A stretch of DNA of 15,176 bases from an uncultured Clostridia bacterium. GTDB taxonomy: Bacteria > Bacillota > Clostridia > Oscillospirales > Acutalibacteraceae. Shown here one piece after another: positions 5,905-13,569 of the stretch. The notes below the pieces were generated by a model, which was not told the origin of the DNA, did no database searches, and saw nothing but the letters and a program-made list of their open reading frames with translations. Both the position numbers and the translations under genes were made by a program. Where the stretch lies: the NCBI GenBank assembly GCA_946626015.1, contig CAMOTT010000032.1:1-15176 (forward strand). The letters run 5' to 3'. The stretch's first letter is position 1. Each line of letters opens with the position of its first letter.

Positions 5905-7506
5905 TTATTCTGCTTCTGTCGAAGCTTCCGCCGCAACGGAATTACCCTTCATTTCTTCCTCCAGGGCAGCTCTTGCTTTTCTGAACTCGGTGAGCTCTTC
6001 AAAGATCGTCTTCTGCCGTTTACCTGTGTAGTTATCAAACATGAAGCATATGGCGGCGAGCAGGTTGCCCACAAGTCCGCAGAGGGCTACCATGTTGAAG
6101 ATGCCTCTGAGCGTTTTGGGAGTCTGAATGGGCTTTTCTTTAAGCGCCGGGTTTTTCTCAACGTATTTTGTCAAGATAAACAGGAAGTTGGAGAGGTTTT
6201 TCTTGATCATTTCGTTTATCTTGCTGACAAGACCCTGAGCCGCAAGCAGAAGACCGTCGCTGCGCAGAGGTTCGCCGTATTTCTTTTCCGCATACCATTC
6301 CATATAGTCTGTGGAGTCCGCGACAACGATGTTCCTTGCGGCGGTCTGGGCGGCGTTGGGCATACCGGAGAAGCCAACAAGCACACCGATGATCCACTTG
6401 TTTTTACGAATGGAGTTGAGCACCGTCTGATCAAGAAGCTCGCCTGTAAGACCCTTTGTGTTCTTGTTAAAGCCACTTACGTTGAACAGGGAGATAAGCA
6501 GGTAGAAGAACGCCGCGTAGGAGTAGCCGCCGATGGCTATCTTGGGAGCGGCAACCTTTGCGCCGATGATGGGAACCAGAAGCAAACCCACGTATGAAAG
6601 GGCGCCGCTGATGGGGTCAATGATAGCCTTCATGCTGTAATGGTCGAAAACGTCATCGTACAGGTAGGGGAGAGCGTCGTATGTAACTTTTCGTATCGTC
6701 TCGCAGACCAAAGCGAGCTGAACGATGATAAAGGGACGGTTGTGGAGGATAAGATCCACGTTTTTCTTGTTCCAGTGAACCTTCTCCGCTGGGGCTTCGC
6801 CGGCCTCCTGCTTCTTGACAGGCTGGAAGAAAATGCTCCTGGTCATATCGATGGTGGATGTGGGAGCGTACATGAAGCTGACGCCTATCAGGCAGAAGCC
6901 CAAGCCAACAAAGAAGTAGATCCACTGCTGAAGATGGGCGTTTTTGGTAAGACCGAGGAATATGGGGATTATCCAGCCGGGCAGCATGGAACCTATGCTT
7001 GCCGCCAAAGAAGAAAGGGTGTAGAAGTTCTTTCTGTCCTTGGGATTTTGAACCAGCTTAAGGGCAAGCACGTTCATGGCTATGGAGTAGAAAGATTCGC
7101 TGATGGAGAACAGCAGGCCAAAGAAGAGCACCCATATAAAATTGAACAAAGATGACGTTGAGGGAACGATGAACAGCAGCATCGAAGCAATAGCGAAGGG
7201 GATGGGGGCTATCCGAAGACCCAGCTTGATGTTGCTGCGCTTGGTGTTGAGCGAATCGTAAAACGCGCCAACGATAGGCGGAATAAAGAACCCTGCAATG
7301 GTGGCGATATTGTCTTTGATGAGCATATTTTTTGCGCTGATGCCCACAAAGTTACGCTGGAATTTTTCGCCGTAGGTGTTGGTATTGTCCTGCCCCATGG
7401 CGTGGCCCAGCATACCGCCCGCGTAACCCATCTGCTCTTTAAAGGTGATGGATTCGGTGCGAAGGTTTTTGTTTTTGTAATCGATGAATTTCTGTTTAAA
7501 ACCCAT
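5905..7506 (-). CDS. GPH/MelB-type sugar:cation symporter (copy 1)
   Basis: 533 residues from the ATG at 7506 (MGFKQKF), which aligns with the start of its paralogue and follows GAGGTGAGG; a GTG three codons earlier overlaps that ribosome site and is rejected. It is a polytopic GPH-type symporter with about 12 membrane segments, NPKDRKNFYTLSS, a central soluble loop (about residues 228-250, QPVKKQEAGEAPAEKVHWNK) and VVADSTDYMEWYAEKKYG followed by RSDGLL. The C-terminal tail is charged and helical and ends in an acidic stretch (AAEASTEAE). It probably brings rhamnose-containing glycosides into the cell for the upstream rhamnosidase. A promoter and an operator-like repeat lie in the 143-base gap before it, and a perfect terminator follows. 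It differs from the second copy mainly in the central loop, the segment between hydrophobic regions at about residues 350-385, and the tail. Confidence 0.88.
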   Translation of the reverse strand: MGFKQKFIDYKNKNLRTESITFKEQMGYAGGMLGHAMGQDNTNTYGEKFQRNFVGISAKNMLIKDNIATIAGFFIPPIVGAFYDSLNTKRSNIKLGLRIAPIPFAIASMLLFIVPSTSSLFNFIWVLFFGLLFSISESFYSIAMNVLALKLVQNPKDRKNFYTLSSLAASIGSMLPGWIIPIFLGLTKNAHLQQWIYFFVGLGFCLIGVSFMYAPTSTIDMTRSIFFQPVKKQEAGEAPAEKVHWNKKNVDLILHNRPFIIVQLALVCETIRKVTYDALPYLYDDVFDHYSMKAIIDPISGALSYVGLLLVPIIGAKVAAPKIAIGGYSYAAFFYLLISLFNVSGFNKNTKGLTGELLDQTVLNSIRKNKWIIGVLVGFSGMPNAAQTAARNIVVADSTDYMEWYAEKKYGEPLRSDGLLLAAQGLVSKINEMIKKNLSNFLFILTKYVEKNPALKEKPIQTPKTLRGIFNMVALCGLVGNLLAAICFMFDNYTGKRQKTIFEELTEFRKARAALEEEMKGNSVAAEASTEAE

Positions 7507-7539
7507 AAGCCTCACCTCATATGTCTGATAAACCTTAAA

Positions 7540-7559
7540 AGTATATTAAAATATATACT
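7540..7559. promoter_or_regulatory. Operator-like inverted repeat at first transporter's transcription start
   Basis: AGTATAT-N6-ATATACT is a perfect 7-bp inverted repeat centred about 10 bases downstream of the predicted transcription start and ending 34 bases before the ATG. Size and place suit a dimeric repressor that blocks initiation. The A/T-rich context raises the chance of coincidence, and no regulator gene is visible in the window. Confidence 0.45.
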
Positions 7560-7566
7560 AAATAAT

Positions 7567-7595
7567 ATGCTATCACAAAAAGCGACAATTTTCAA
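7567..7595 (-). promoter_or_regulatory. Sigma-A promoter of first GPH transporter
   Basis: The -35 box TTGAAA (7595-7590), a 17-nt spacer and the -10 box TAGCAT (7572-7567) with an upstream TG (extended -10). The start would be near 7560. No terminator is visible between the rhamnosidase stop (7650) and this promoter, so read-through from the rhamnosidase is also possible. Confidence 0.6.
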
Positions 7596-7649
7596 CTAAT
7601 TTAATTCTGAAATAGAAATAAATCTCAAAATAAGCAAAATGCACAAATA

Positions 7650-9887
7650 TTACCCGCTGATTTTTACACTCAGTTCGTTTTTTCCGCTCTTAAGGTGCGT
7701 TTTTGTACCGTTAAGCTCGAAGTCCGCGTCTATCCCGCTGTCAAGGGTCACGGTGAAATCAACAACGGAGCCGTGTTTGACGAAGCTGACCTCTATTTTT
7801 CCCTTTACCGTGGTGATGTGGCCCGAAGCCCAGTCAAGGCCATCCACAAGGCAGGGGGAGATGAGCACCTTTTCAAAGCCCGCGGAGCCTGCCGGCTGCC
7901 TGATGCCCAGCAAATATATGAACAGGTACCTTGTCAAAGCGCCGAACATGGGATGGTTGAGGGACCTTTGAGGCCACCAATCCTCCCAGAGGGTAGTCGC
8001 GCCGTTGACCATCATATTGTGGAAGGACACGTCCTCTTTGGAGGTGATAAGGTCAAAGGCAAGCTGAGCCTGCCCGTTTTCAAACAGGATCCTGGGCAGC
8101 ACGTCTGTGGCGAAAATGCCGGTGTCAAAAGTTCCCGTGCCCTTGTATTTTGCAACGATATCCTTAAGGGTCTTTTCGTTGCCCATGCCCGCGTCCACGG
8201 CAAAACAGCTTGCGCCCTGCACGTTGCCCGCAAAGCTGCCGTACATGGGGCTGTAATACGCCACGGTCACGGCGCGCTTGCATTTTTCGATAACGCCGTT
8301 CAGGTGAGCCGCCGCCTCGGGTTTGCCCAGGATATCGGCCGCCTCCACTATCATCTGCATCTGCTTTATGAACATAACGGTATTCACATAGGTTTCGGGG
8401 ATGATGCTTTTGCCCACTATCTTTTTGTTGGGGAACTTGTATTCAAAAGGCGCGCACCAGTCGCCCAAACACCAGCCGCCGTCCTCCTCGCGCCAGACAA
8501 GGCCGTTTTCGCTGCGGCTTATCATATAGTCCGCGTATTTGAGCATATTGGGAAGATAGCGTTCAAGGATCTCCTTTTCGCCGAAGCAGCGGTAGAACAT
8601 ATAGGGCACTATCACTATCGCGCCGCCCCAGCCTGCCGGGCCGCCGCCTCCGCCGCAGAAGGGAGCCGTGTGCTGAACGTGGCCGCTTTCGATATCCTGA
8701 GAGTCGGCGATATCCTCCATCCATTTTCTGTAAAACTCTTTGCTGTCCAGCATCAGCATAGCCGCCTCGGCGCAAAGCTGACCGTCTCCGGTGTAGCCCA
8801 GTCTTTCAATGTGTGGGCAGTCTGAGGGTACGCCGCAGTGCATATTGTCCAGCTGAGTGCGGAGATATGTTTTGTAAAGCCAGTTGAGCAGCTTGTTGCT
8901 TGAGTCAAAGGAGGAGGTCACGGGGCAGTCGGAATGAACCACCTGAATATATTCGGGCGCCGCGTTGTTGGTGACCTCAATATACCGAAAGGCGTGCCAG
9001 CAGAATTTCGGAGCATAGCGTTCGCCCTTTTTCGCGTTTCTGAATTCATCCTTTTGCGCCCGGTAGTGTCCGCCGGTGGGATTGAGAGAAAGGGTATAGT
9101 CGTCAAAAAGCTGTTCCGCGTAGCGAACCTTTACGTCTCCATCCTCGTTGGGCACAATGACCGCCCAGCCGGAAACGGCCTCGCCGATGTCGTATACTGT
9201 CACATCAGCGAACTTTTTAACAACAACGGGGGCGCAGGTGCGGATCTTCCTGTCCGGGGGGCAGGTCTGGATATAAAACTCGGTCTCCGGGGGATCAAGG
9301 AGCTCCACCGGTTTCCAGGAAGAGCAGTCAAAGCCGTTTTCGGCAAAGTCTTTTTGCTCAAGGGAGCAGTCGTGGATCTCCCCGGCATAGATGTTGTTGA
9401 ACACCACATCGCTCCGGGTCCACTTAAGGCTTTCATCCGAAACAAAGGTGCTGATGCTTCCGGCTTCGTCCTCAACCTCCAGCTTGTAGCAAAGCTTTAT
9501 CCTGCCGTAGTGGATATCGCCCTCCGATTTATATATATTTTGGTTGTACCAGCCGCAGCCCAGGGCAACGCCCAGGGTGTTTTCGCCGGTCAATACGCAG
9601 CCGGTAACATCATACCGCATGCAGTATGTGCGGTAGCTCAGCTCATCGTGTATGGGGTAGTTGAAGTCGTTCAGGTTGCGCCGCTCATACTGCGAGTTGG
9701 CAGGTACAAGCAGGTCGCCGCTCACCCGTTGGCCGTTTATGTAGAGCTCAAAAAAGCCCAGACCGCAGATGGTGATCTCAGCCTTTTTTACGCTGCCGGC
9801 GGAGAATGAACCTCTTATGTAAGGTCCGGTGCAGCTTTCCTCCGGCGCGACCCATTTTGCGTCGCCGAACATTTCCTTTTGTGTCAT
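7650..9887 (-). CDS. GH78 alpha-L-rhamnosidase, cytoplasmic
   Basis: 745 residues without a signal peptide or membrane segment, so it should act on imported substrates. N-terminal beta-sandwich domains (about 1-320, including FFELYINGQRVSGDLL and NTLGVALGCGWY) precede the (alpha/alpha)6 catalytic barrel (about 325-665) and a C-terminal beta domain. The family signature DCPHIERLGYTGDGQ contains D356, E361 and D368, with the same 5- and 7-residue spacing as the acidic residues of characterised GH78 enzymes. E635 in TTLWEDWWP fits the proposed catalytic base. The enzyme hydrolyses terminal alpha-L-rhamnose from glycosides or polysaccharide fragments. The ATG at 9887 follows GGGAGG by 7 nt. Downstream are two GPH transporters. 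No rhamnose isomerase, kinase or aldolase genes are near, so catabolism must be encoded elsewhere. Its own promoter is not clear and may lie inside the clpX terminator region. Confidence 0.93.
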   Translation of the reverse strand: MTQKEMFGDAKWVAPEESCTGPYIRGSFSAGSVKKAEITICGLGFFELYINGQRVSGDLLVPANSQYERRNLNDFNYPIHDELSYRTYCMRYDVTGCVLTGENTLGVALGCGWYNQNIYKSEGDIHYGRIKLCYKLEVEDEAGSISTFVSDESLKWTRSDVVFNNIYAGEIHDCSLEQKDFAENGFDCSSWKPVELLDPPETEFYIQTCPPDRKIRTCAPVVVKKFADVTVYDIGEAVSGWAVIVPNEDGDVKVRYAEQLFDDYTLSLNPTGGHYRAQKDEFRNAKKGERYAPKFCWHAFRYIEVTNNAAPEYIQVVHSDCPVTSSFDSSNKLLNWLYKTYLRTQLDNMHCGVPSDCPHIERLGYTGDGQLCAEAAMLMLDSKEFYRKWMEDIADSQDIESGHVQHTAPFCGGGGGPAGWGGAIVIVPYMFYRCFGEKEILERYLPNMLKYADYMISRSENGLVWREEDGGWCLGDWCAPFEYKFPNKKIVGKSIIPETYVNTVMFIKQMQMIVEAADILGKPEAAAHLNGVIEKCKRAVTVAYYSPMYGSFAGNVQGASCFAVDAGMGNEKTLKDIVAKYKGTGTFDTGIFATDVLPRILFENGQAQLAFDLITSKEDVSFHNMMVNGATTLWEDWWPQRSLNHPMFGALTRYLFIYLLGIRQPAGSAGFEKVLISPCLVDGLDWASGHITTVKGKIEVSFVKHGSVVDFTVTLDSGIDADFELNGTKTHLKSGKNELSVKISG

Positions 9888-9906
9888 ATTTAAACCTCCC
9901 GTATAT

Positions 9907-9958
9907 AAAAAAGGATGATGTTGCCCGCTTTATCAAAAAATTGACAAATCATCCTTTT
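9907..9958 (-). terminator. Terminator after clpX
   Basis: An 11-bp perfect stem (AAAAGGATGAT at 9909-9919 with its complement at 9948-9958) and a long loop of 28 nt are followed on the minus strand by T residues. It is 8 bases after the clpX stop. The loop contains TTGTCA, which resembles a -35 box, but no convincing -10 at proper spacing precedes the rhamnosidase ribosome site. Confidence 0.75.
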
Positions 9959-9966
9959 ATCTGTTA

Positions 9967-11268
9967 TTATCCCACGTTTTTCGCGTCCGAGGGATTTTCA
10001 AAGTTTTTGCGGTTTTTGTTGGGGTTGCGCTCAATAATGGGCGCTGCTCCGTCGGTCACGCAGGGGCCGGAGATAACGATGTGCTCAATGGTATTGTCCG
10101 AGGGGGTCTCGTACATAATGGGGAGCAGGAGGTTTTCCATTATGGAGCGCAGACCTCTGGCTCCGGTTTTTTTCTCCAGAGTTTTGTCGGATATGGCGTA
10201 AAGCGCCTCCGGCTCAAACTCAAGCTCCACGTTATCCACCTCAAACAGCTTTTTGTACTGCTTGACAATGGCGTTTTTCGGCTCTGTAAGGATGCGGACA
10301 AGGGCGTCCCTGTCCAGCTCCTCCAAGGTGGTAATAACCGGAACACGGCCTGCCAGCTCGGGGATAAGGCCGAACCTGATGAGATCCTGATGGATGACCT
10401 TGGTTATAAGGTTCTCCTTGTTTTCCTCAAGCTTTGCGCTGATGTCCGCGTTAAAGCCCATCGAGGTGCCGCCGATGCGTTTTTCGATTATTTTCTCGAT
10501 ACCGTCAAAGGCTCCGCCGCAGATGAACAGGATGTTTGAGGTGTCGATCTGTATAAACTCCTGCTGAGGGTGTTTTCTGCCGCCCTGGGGAGGCACGTTT
10601 GAAACAGTGCCCTCAAGTATTTTTAGCAAAGCCTGCTGAACACCCTCGCCGCTGACGTCACGGGTGATGGAGGGGTTTTCTGACTTTCTTGCTATTTTGT
10701 CGATCTCGTCAACATATATGATACCGTGCTCGGCGCGCTCAACATCGTAATCCGCCGCCTGGATAAGGCGGAGCAGGATGTTCTCAACGTCCTCGCCTAC
10801 GTAGCCTGCCTCGGTAAGGGTGGTGGCGTCCGCTATGGCGAAGGGTACGTCAAGTATTTTTGCAAGGGTCTGGGCGAGCATGGTCTTGCCCACGCCGGTG
10901 TGGCCGATCATAAGAATATTGCTTTTCTGGATCTCCACATCGGACTCGTTGAGCATATTTATTCTCTTGTAGTGATTGTATACGGCTACGCTAAGGGCAA
11001 TTTTTGCCTTGTCCTGACCAATAACATATTCGTCAAGCTTATCCTTGATCTCCTGAGGCTTGAGGAGCTTTACTCCGGCGGAGTTGTTTCTCTTCCGCCT
11101 TGAACGCTTGCCGTTCTCCTCGTCAAGAATAGACTGGCACAGACCGATACACTCGTTGCAGATATAAACTCCGGGACCGGCTACAAGCTTGTCGACCTGA
11201 TTTTGAGTTTTGTGACAGAAGGAACAGAAAATATTGCCCTTGTCTCGTCTGTCGTCATCTTTTGGCAT
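9967..11268 (-). CDS. clpX: ClpX, AAA+ unfoldase of the ClpXP protease
   Basis: 433 residues, near the family's usual length. An N-terminal zinc-binding domain has C15, C18 (CSFC), C37 and C40 (CNEC). The AAA+ module carries Walker A at 122-129 as GHTGVGKT, Walker B with YVDEID at about 185-190, the pore loop GYVGED at 155-160, the RKH loop at 231-233 and the C-terminal sensor region TGARGLRS. ClpX unfolds tagged or damaged proteins with ATP and feeds them to ClpP in the cytoplasm. The Walker A sequence differs from the usual ClpX GPTGSGKT at two non-catalytic positions. The ClpP-docking loop reads MGF (270-272) where IGF is common. The ATG at 11268 follows AGGGG and lies 35 bases after clpP, so the two are probably co-transcribed. 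Confidence 0.97.
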   Translation of the reverse strand: MPKDDDRRDKGNIFCSFCHKTQNQVDKLVAGPGVYICNECIGLCQSILDEENGKRSRRKRNNSAGVKLLKPQEIKDKLDEYVIGQDKAKIALSVAVYNHYKRINMLNESDVEIQKSNILMIGHTGVGKTMLAQTLAKILDVPFAIADATTLTEAGYVGEDVENILLRLIQAADYDVERAEHGIIYVDEIDKIARKSENPSITRDVSGEGVQQALLKILEGTVSNVPPQGGRKHPQQEFIQIDTSNILFICGGAFDGIEKIIEKRIGGTSMGFNADISAKLEENKENLITKVIHQDLIRFGLIPELAGRVPVITTLEELDRDALVRILTEPKNAIVKQYKKLFEVDNVELEFEPEALYAISDKTLEKKTGARGLRSIMENLLLPIMYETPSDNTIEHIVISGPCVTDGAAPIIERNPNKNRKNFENPSDAKNVG

Positions 11269-11303
11269 AGATAAACCACCCCTTCATATCAGCGTGAGGA
11301 AAA

Positions 11304-11894
11304 TCAATCCTCGCGCTTAGAGAGAATTTTGTCGATAAGTCCGTATTCAAGGGCCTGCTGGGCGGTCATATAATTGTCGCGCTCGGTGTCCTTTTCGATC
11401 TGCTCAATGGGTTTGCCGGTGTTTTCGGAAAGGATCCTGTTGAGCTTTTCCCGGGTCCTGATTATGTGGTCGGCAACGATCTTGATCTCGGTGGCCTGGC
11501 CCTGGGCGCCGCCAAGGGGCTGGTGGATCAGAATCTCGCTGTTGGGCAGGGCAAAACGCTTGCCCTTGGTGCCGGAGGAGAGCAGGAAAGCGCCCATAGA
11601 GGCCGCCATGCCGATGCAGATGGTGGAAACATCGCACTTGATGTACTGCATGGTGTCGTATATAGCCATGCCTGCGGTAACGGAACCGCCGGGGCTGTTG
11701 ATGTAAAAGCTTATATCCTTCTCAGGATCCTGGGACTCCAGGTGGAGCAGCTGAGCGATAACAAGGCTTGCAGTGTTGTCGTCCACCTGATCGGAGAGCA
11801 TGATTATTCTTTCATTCAAAAGGCGTGAAAAAATATCGTATGAACGCTCGCCTCTGTTGGTTTGTTCAATAACATAAGGTACTAATGATGCCAT
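11304..11894 (-). CDS. clpP: ClpP, ATP-dependent Clp protease proteolytic subunit
   Basis: 196 residues, typical for ClpP. The serine-protease triad is visible as S99 (GMAASMGAF), H124 (HQP) and D173 (TERDN), with the spacing of characterised ClpP enzymes. SLVPYVIEQT near the N-terminus is the conserved beginning of the mature protein, so little or no propeptide is present. The ATG at 11894 follows AAAGAGG by 7 nt. The frame stays open to 11966, but that extension crosses a hairpin arm and is not coding. ClpP forms the two-ring proteolytic chamber served by ClpX, encoded next. A promoter and a strong hairpin sit in the 110-base gap after tig, so clpP-clpX can be expressed apart from tig. No CtsR direct repeat (GGTCAAA type) is apparent. 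Confidence 0.97.
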   Translation of the reverse strand: MASLVPYVIEQTNRGERSYDIFSRLLNERIIMLSDQVDDNTASLVIAQLLHLESQDPEKDISFYINSPGGSVTAGMAIYDTMQYIKCDVSTICIGMAASMGAFLLSSGTKGKRFALPNSEILIHQPLGGAQGQATEIKIVADHIIRTREKLNRILSENTGKPIEQIEKDTERDNYMTAQQALEYGLIDKILSKRED

Positions 11895-11901
11895 CTGATA
11901 A

Positions 11902-11908
11902 CCTCTTT
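11902..11908 (-). promoter_or_regulatory. Ribosome binding site fixing the clpP start
   Basis: AAAGAGG on the minus strand, 7 nt upstream of the ATG at 11894. It shows that the 24-codon upstream extension of the frame is not translated. Confidence 0.85.
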
Positions 11909-11929
11909 CTTTTTGCCGCTTAAAATCCG

Positions 11930-11961
11930 GGCAATCTGCGGACACTTGTCCGCAGATTGCC
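11930..11961 (-). terminator. Perfect 14-bp hairpin between tig and clpP
   Basis: GGCAATCTGCGGAC (11930-11943) and its exact complement (11948-11961) flank the 4-nt loop ACTT. On the minus strand it is followed by CGGATTTTAAG, a poor U-run that starts 3-4 bases after the stem. It could terminate or attenuate tig transcripts, or act as a 5' stabilising stem in the clpP leader, since a candidate clpP promoter lies upstream of it. Which role applies is not decided by the sequence. Confidence 0.7.
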
Positions 11962-11973
11962 TGCAACGGCTTT

Positions 11974-12003
11974 ATATTATGATTATAGTGCGCCGAATAT
12001 CAA
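11974..12003 (-). promoter_or_regulatory. Candidate clpP promoter after tig
   Basis: TTGATA (12003-11998), an 18-nt spacer and TAATAT (11979-11974) on the minus strand. A perfect TATAAT (11987-11982) also lies here but has no good -35 partner. Starting here would place the 14-bp hairpin in the 5' leader of clpP. Confidence 0.45.
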
Positions 12004-12004
12004 A

Positions 12005-13477
12005 TTATTCAGCGGATTCTTCCCCGGCCTCTGCGGCGGTTTCCTTTTTGGAAGCTGCCTTTTTGGCTGCGGGCTTCTTTGCGGCTGCTTTCTTAGCCGC
12101 GGGTTTTTTCTCCTCGCCGTCACCGGCTTCCCCGGCCTTCTTGGCCGCGGTCTTTTTAGCGGCGGGCTTCTTTGCCGGAGCCTCGGGCTCCTTGTCTAAA
12201 GGCTTGGCGTTGTCAACAACGAACTTTGCGGCCTTCTCGTGGATAACGTCGGCGGAGAGAGCCTTGGCGTCCACAAGCTTCTTGACCTTATCAACGTCCA
12301 TGTTGTATGTATCGGCAAGCTTCTTGTACTCGGCCTCGATATCCTCGTCGGTTGCCTCGATCTTTTCAAGCTCGATGATCTTGTCAAGGGCAAGCTGGAT
12401 CTTGACCTGAACCTTGGCCTGATCATACATATCGGACTCAAGGCGCTCACGGGTCACGCCCATATAGTGAAGGTAGGTGTCCACGTCTATGCCCTGCTGG
12501 CCGATGCGCTGAGCAAAGTTGTTAAGGTTGTCCTCGGCTCTGTTCTTGAACATTACCTCGGGGATTTCAGCCTTTACAAGGTCGGCAAGCTTTTCAAGGA
12601 CCTTGGATTCAAAGTCTCTGTCGGCGTTTGCCTGCTTTGCTTCCTCAAGCTCTTTCTTGACGCCTGCCTTAAGGTCGTCTACTGTTTCGTAATCCTCGCC
12701 CACGTCCTTGGCAAAGTCGTCGTCAACCTCGGGGAGCTCCTTGATCTTTATCTCATGGAGCTTGATCTTGAACACGGCGGCTTTTCCTGCCAGCTCTGCC
12801 GCGCCGTAATCCTCGGGGAAGGTTACGTTTACGTCAAACTCATCGTTTACGTTATGGCCGCAGACCTGCTCCTCAAAGCCGGGAATGAACTGGCCGGAGC
12901 CAAGGGTAAGGCTGTGGTTTTCGGCTTTGCCGCCATCAAAGGCGACGCCGTCAACATAACCGTCAAAGTCGATCACAACGATATCGCCGTTCTGCGCGGC
13001 TCTGTCCTCAACGGTGATGATGCGGGAATTTCTCTCGCGGAGTCTTTCAATCTCGGCGTCAACGTCCGCGTCGGAAACCGAGACGTCAAGCTTGACGGCC
13101 TCGATGCCCTTATAATCTCCAAGCTCGACCTCGGGCTTAACGGTGACTTTAAAGGTGAGCTCAACACCGTTTTTGCCGATCTCCTTGATCTCAACGTCAT
13201 GGGGCGCGTCAACTGTCTCAAGCTTAGCTTCCTCAATGGCGTCGGAGACGGTCTTGGGGTATATTTCCTCAAGGGCGTCCTCATAGAACACGTTTTCGCC
13301 ATAGAAACGCTCTATCATATTGCGTGTAGCCTTGCCCTTGCGGAAACCGGGAACGGCTATCCTTTTCTTCTGCTTATTGAAGACCTTGACTATCGCGGCC
13401 TCAAAATCTTCGGGGCTTATTGAAACTTCAAGCTCGTGTACGTTTGTTTCGACCTTTTTTACTGACTTCAGAATCAT
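12005..13477 (-). CDS. tig: Trigger factor chaperone with Ala/Lys-rich C-terminal extension
   Basis: 490 residues. The ribosome-binding N-domain carries the signature PGFRKGKATRNMIERFYG at about residues 44-61. The FKBP-type prolyl isomerase domain is at about 150-245 (NGDIVVIDFDGYVDG, LGSGQFIPGFEEQV). The helical C-domain runs to about 427, which is the usual end of the family. A further stretch of about 63 residues follows, consisting of repeated PAAKK/AAAKK units broken by acidic patches (GEAGDGEEKK, ending AEAGEESAE); it resembles histone H1-like tails. Trigger factor holds and folds nascent chains at the ribosome exit. ATG at 13477 is preceded by AGGAGG with 8-nt spacing. A TATAAT just upstream of the ribosome site lacks a good -35 and would leave almost no leader, so the promoter is not assigned. 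clpP and clpX follow, the common order. Confidence 0.97.
   Translation of the reverse strand: MILKSVKKVETNVHELEVSISPEDFEAAIVKVFNKQKKRIAVPGFRKGKATRNMIERFYGENVFYEDALEEIYPKTVSDAIEEAKLETVDAPHDVEIKEIGKNGVELTFKVTVKPEVELGDYKGIEAVKLDVSVSDADVDAEIERLRERNSRIITVEDRAAQNGDIVVIDFDGYVDGVAFDGGKAENHSLTLGSGQFIPGFEEQVCGHNVNDEFDVNVTFPEDYGAAELAGKAAVFKIKLHEIKIKELPEVDDDFAKDVGEDYETVDDLKAGVKKELEEAKQANADRDFESKVLEKLADLVKAEIPEVMFKNRAEDNLNNFAQRIGQQGIDVDTYLHYMGVTRERLESDMYDQAKVQVKIQLALDKIIELEKIEATDEDIEAEYKKLADTYNMDVDKVKKLVDAKALSADVIHEKAAKFVVDNAKPLDKEPEAPAKKPAAKKTAAKKAGEAGDGEEKKPAAKKAAAKKPAAKKAASKKETAAEAGEESAE
12008..12196 (-). repeat. Degenerate Ala/Lys repeat encoding the trigger-factor tail
   Basis: The last 63 codons of tig encode several variants of the unit (P/A)AAKK, with GC-rich repetitive DNA (recurring GCxGCxxxCTTCTTxGC patterns on the plus strand). 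It is absent from ordinary trigger factors, which end about where this repeat begins. Confidence 0.75.
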
Positions 13478-13569
13478 TATTTATTCCTCCTAAATTATAA
13501 ACCGTAAAGTTTGATCTTTGCCCGTCCGGGGCAGACAATATATATAAAACCCTTCGCTTCGTCCGCTTC

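Noticed and set aside
11895..11966. N-terminal extension of ClpP by 24 codons
   Set aside because: It runs through one arm of the 14-bp hairpin and its own ribosome site at 11902-11908; the family start is SLVPYVIEQT.
12239..13423. 394-codon open frame on the plus strand opposite tig
   Set aside because: It is antisense to an unmistakable trigger factor and its translation shows no recognisable domain. The other long plus-strand frames (for example 64-906, 1001-2002, 7695-8825 and 8934-9809) are likewise shadows of well-supported minus-strand genes.
13500..13535. TGCCC-N5-GGGCA hairpin before tig as terminator of the metallophosphoesterase
   Set aside because: Only five pairs and followed by no T-run on the minus strand.
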